Positions 41,775-42,181 of a DNA stretch of 42,181 nt are shown here, piece after piece. Made by a program: the position numbers and the translations under genes. The stretch comes from an uncultured Ruminococcus sp. (GTDB taxonomy: Bacteria > Bacillota > Clostridia > Lachnospirales > Lachnospiraceae), in contig FMEL01000022.1 in NCBI GenBank assembly GCA_900066355.1, positions 1-42,181 on the forward strand, read 5' to 3'. A model generated the notes under the pieces. That model was not told the DNA's origin and searched no databases. It was given only the letters and a program-made list of their open reading frames with translations. The number at the start of each line of letters is the position of its first letter. Position 1 is the first letter of the stretch.

Positions 41775-41856
41775 TGGGTGGAGAAGGATTCGAACCTTCG
41801 AAGGCGGTGCCAACAGATTTACAGTCTGCCCCCTTTGGCCACTCGGGAATCCACCC
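41775..41856 (-). tRNA. tRNA-Tyr (GTA)
   Basis: A long-variable-arm tRNA of 82 bases. The minus strand gives acceptor GGGTGGA/TCCACCC, anticodon loop CTGTAAA in stem GCAGA/TCTGT and T-arm GGTTCGAATCC. Confidence 0.95.
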
Positions 41857-41864
41857 GGATTATA

Positions 41865-41937
41865 TGGGACCTATAGGGCTCGAACCTATGACCCTCTGCT
41901 TGTAAGGCAGATGCTCTCCCAGCTGAGCTAAGATCCC
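41865..41937 (-). tRNA. tRNA-Val (TAC)
   Basis: The minus strand gives acceptor GGGATCT/AGGTCCC, D-arm AGCTCAGCTGGGAGAGC, anticodon loop CTTACAA in stem TCTGC/GCAGA and T-arm GGTTCGAGCCC. Confidence 0.95.
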
Positions 41938-41974
41938 ACATATTCAATTAATGTACACACCTTTCGGTATGTAA

Positions 41975-42048
41975 CGACCCAGATGAGACTCGAACTCACG
42001 ACCTCCGCCGTGACAGGGCGGCGCTCTAACCAACTGAGCCACTGGGCC
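41975..42048 (-). tRNA. tRNA-Asp (GTC)
   Basis: The minus strand gives acceptor GGCCCAG/CTGGGTC, anticodon loop CTGTCAC in stem CCGCC/GGCGG and T-arm GAGTTCGAGTCTC with discriminator G. First tRNA after the 23S gene. Confidence 0.95.
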
Positions 42049-42138
42049 ATGCAAATTACTTTGCTATAGAAGATATATCGTATCTTCAAAACCACATACA
42101 TGTTGACAATCAACTGAATCTTTCTGACCATGCTTTTT

Positions 42139-42181
42139 GGTCAAGCCCTCACCCTATTAGTAGCAGTCAGCTCCATGTGTT
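42139..42181 (-). rRNA. 23S rRNA, 3' end only (runs off the window)
   Basis: On the minus strand GGAGCTGACTGCTACTAATA followed by GGGTGAGGGCTTGACC matches the conserved 3' terminus of bacterial 23S rRNA. Only about 43 bases are present. The 90-base gap to tRNA-Asp is too short for a 5S gene. Confidence 0.85.

Overview
The window looks like chromosome from a Gram-positive, spore-forming gut clostridium, most likely Lachnospiraceae and Blautia-like. The inference rests on strong AGGAGG-type ribosome sites, AT-rich intergenic DNA, the sporulation genes spoVT, spoIID and a spoIIQ-like gene, a clostridial DnaE, and a tRNA set without encoded CCA ends. No species call can be made from sequence reading alone. 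The left edge coincides with the terminal inverted repeat of an IS3-family element, and the right edge lies about 43 bases inside the 3' end of a 23S rRNA gene. Both are classic assembly-breaking repeats, so the window may be one whole contig.

Layout. Bases 1-3930 are a mobile-element remnant: an intact IS3/IS150-like insertion sequence, a dinD-like gene and a tyrosine integrase that abuts the 3' end of dnaE. Bases 3938-9000 are housekeeping: cvfB-dnaE on the minus strand and a UPF0303 gene on the plus strand. Bases 9035-21450 hold one long minus-strand sugar operon. From promoter to terminator it reads: PMI-like cupin isomerase A, ABC ATPase, permease, sugar-binding protein, FucU/RbsD mutarotase, DUF4432 epimerase-like protein, PMI-like cupin isomerase B, LyxK-type kinase, Gfo/Idh/MocA oxidoreductase, UlaE-type 3-epimerase and AraD 4-epimerase. 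Upstream lies an acyl-ACP thioesterase / AroE-like dehydrogenase / LacI regulator cluster. The operon promoter region carries three copies of a CG-centred LacI-type operator. The last three named activities form a known route from L-xylulose to D-xylulose 5-phosphate, so the locus probably imports and catabolises an unusual pentose (L-lyxose, L-xylose or L-xylulose type).

Bases 24200-29100 carry a GNAT acetyltransferase, tRNA-Gln, pncB, an M15 peptidase-like gene, a DAHP synthase and spoVT. Bases 29103-36384 are a signalling and surface region: a GGDEF-EAL membrane protein paired with an orphan sugar-binding lipoprotein, a frameshifted cell-wall-anchored protein gene, and a SnoaL-LytTR regulator. 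Bases 36563-41340 carry trhA, a GIY-YIG gene, a spoIID-spoIIQ pair, a membrane metallophosphoesterase and a small exported protein. Bases 41345-42181 are a seven-tRNA cluster (Asp, Val, Tyr, Thr, fMet, Phe, Lys) behind 23S rRNA, with a decayed tRNA-Phe fragment and no 5S gene in the 23S-tRNA gap.

The most interesting candidates are the pentose operon with two PMI-like isomerases and a dehydrogenase of altered substrate pocket, the lipoprotein/c-di-GMP pair, and the inverted repeat that could hide the spoVT ribosome site only in read-through transcripts.
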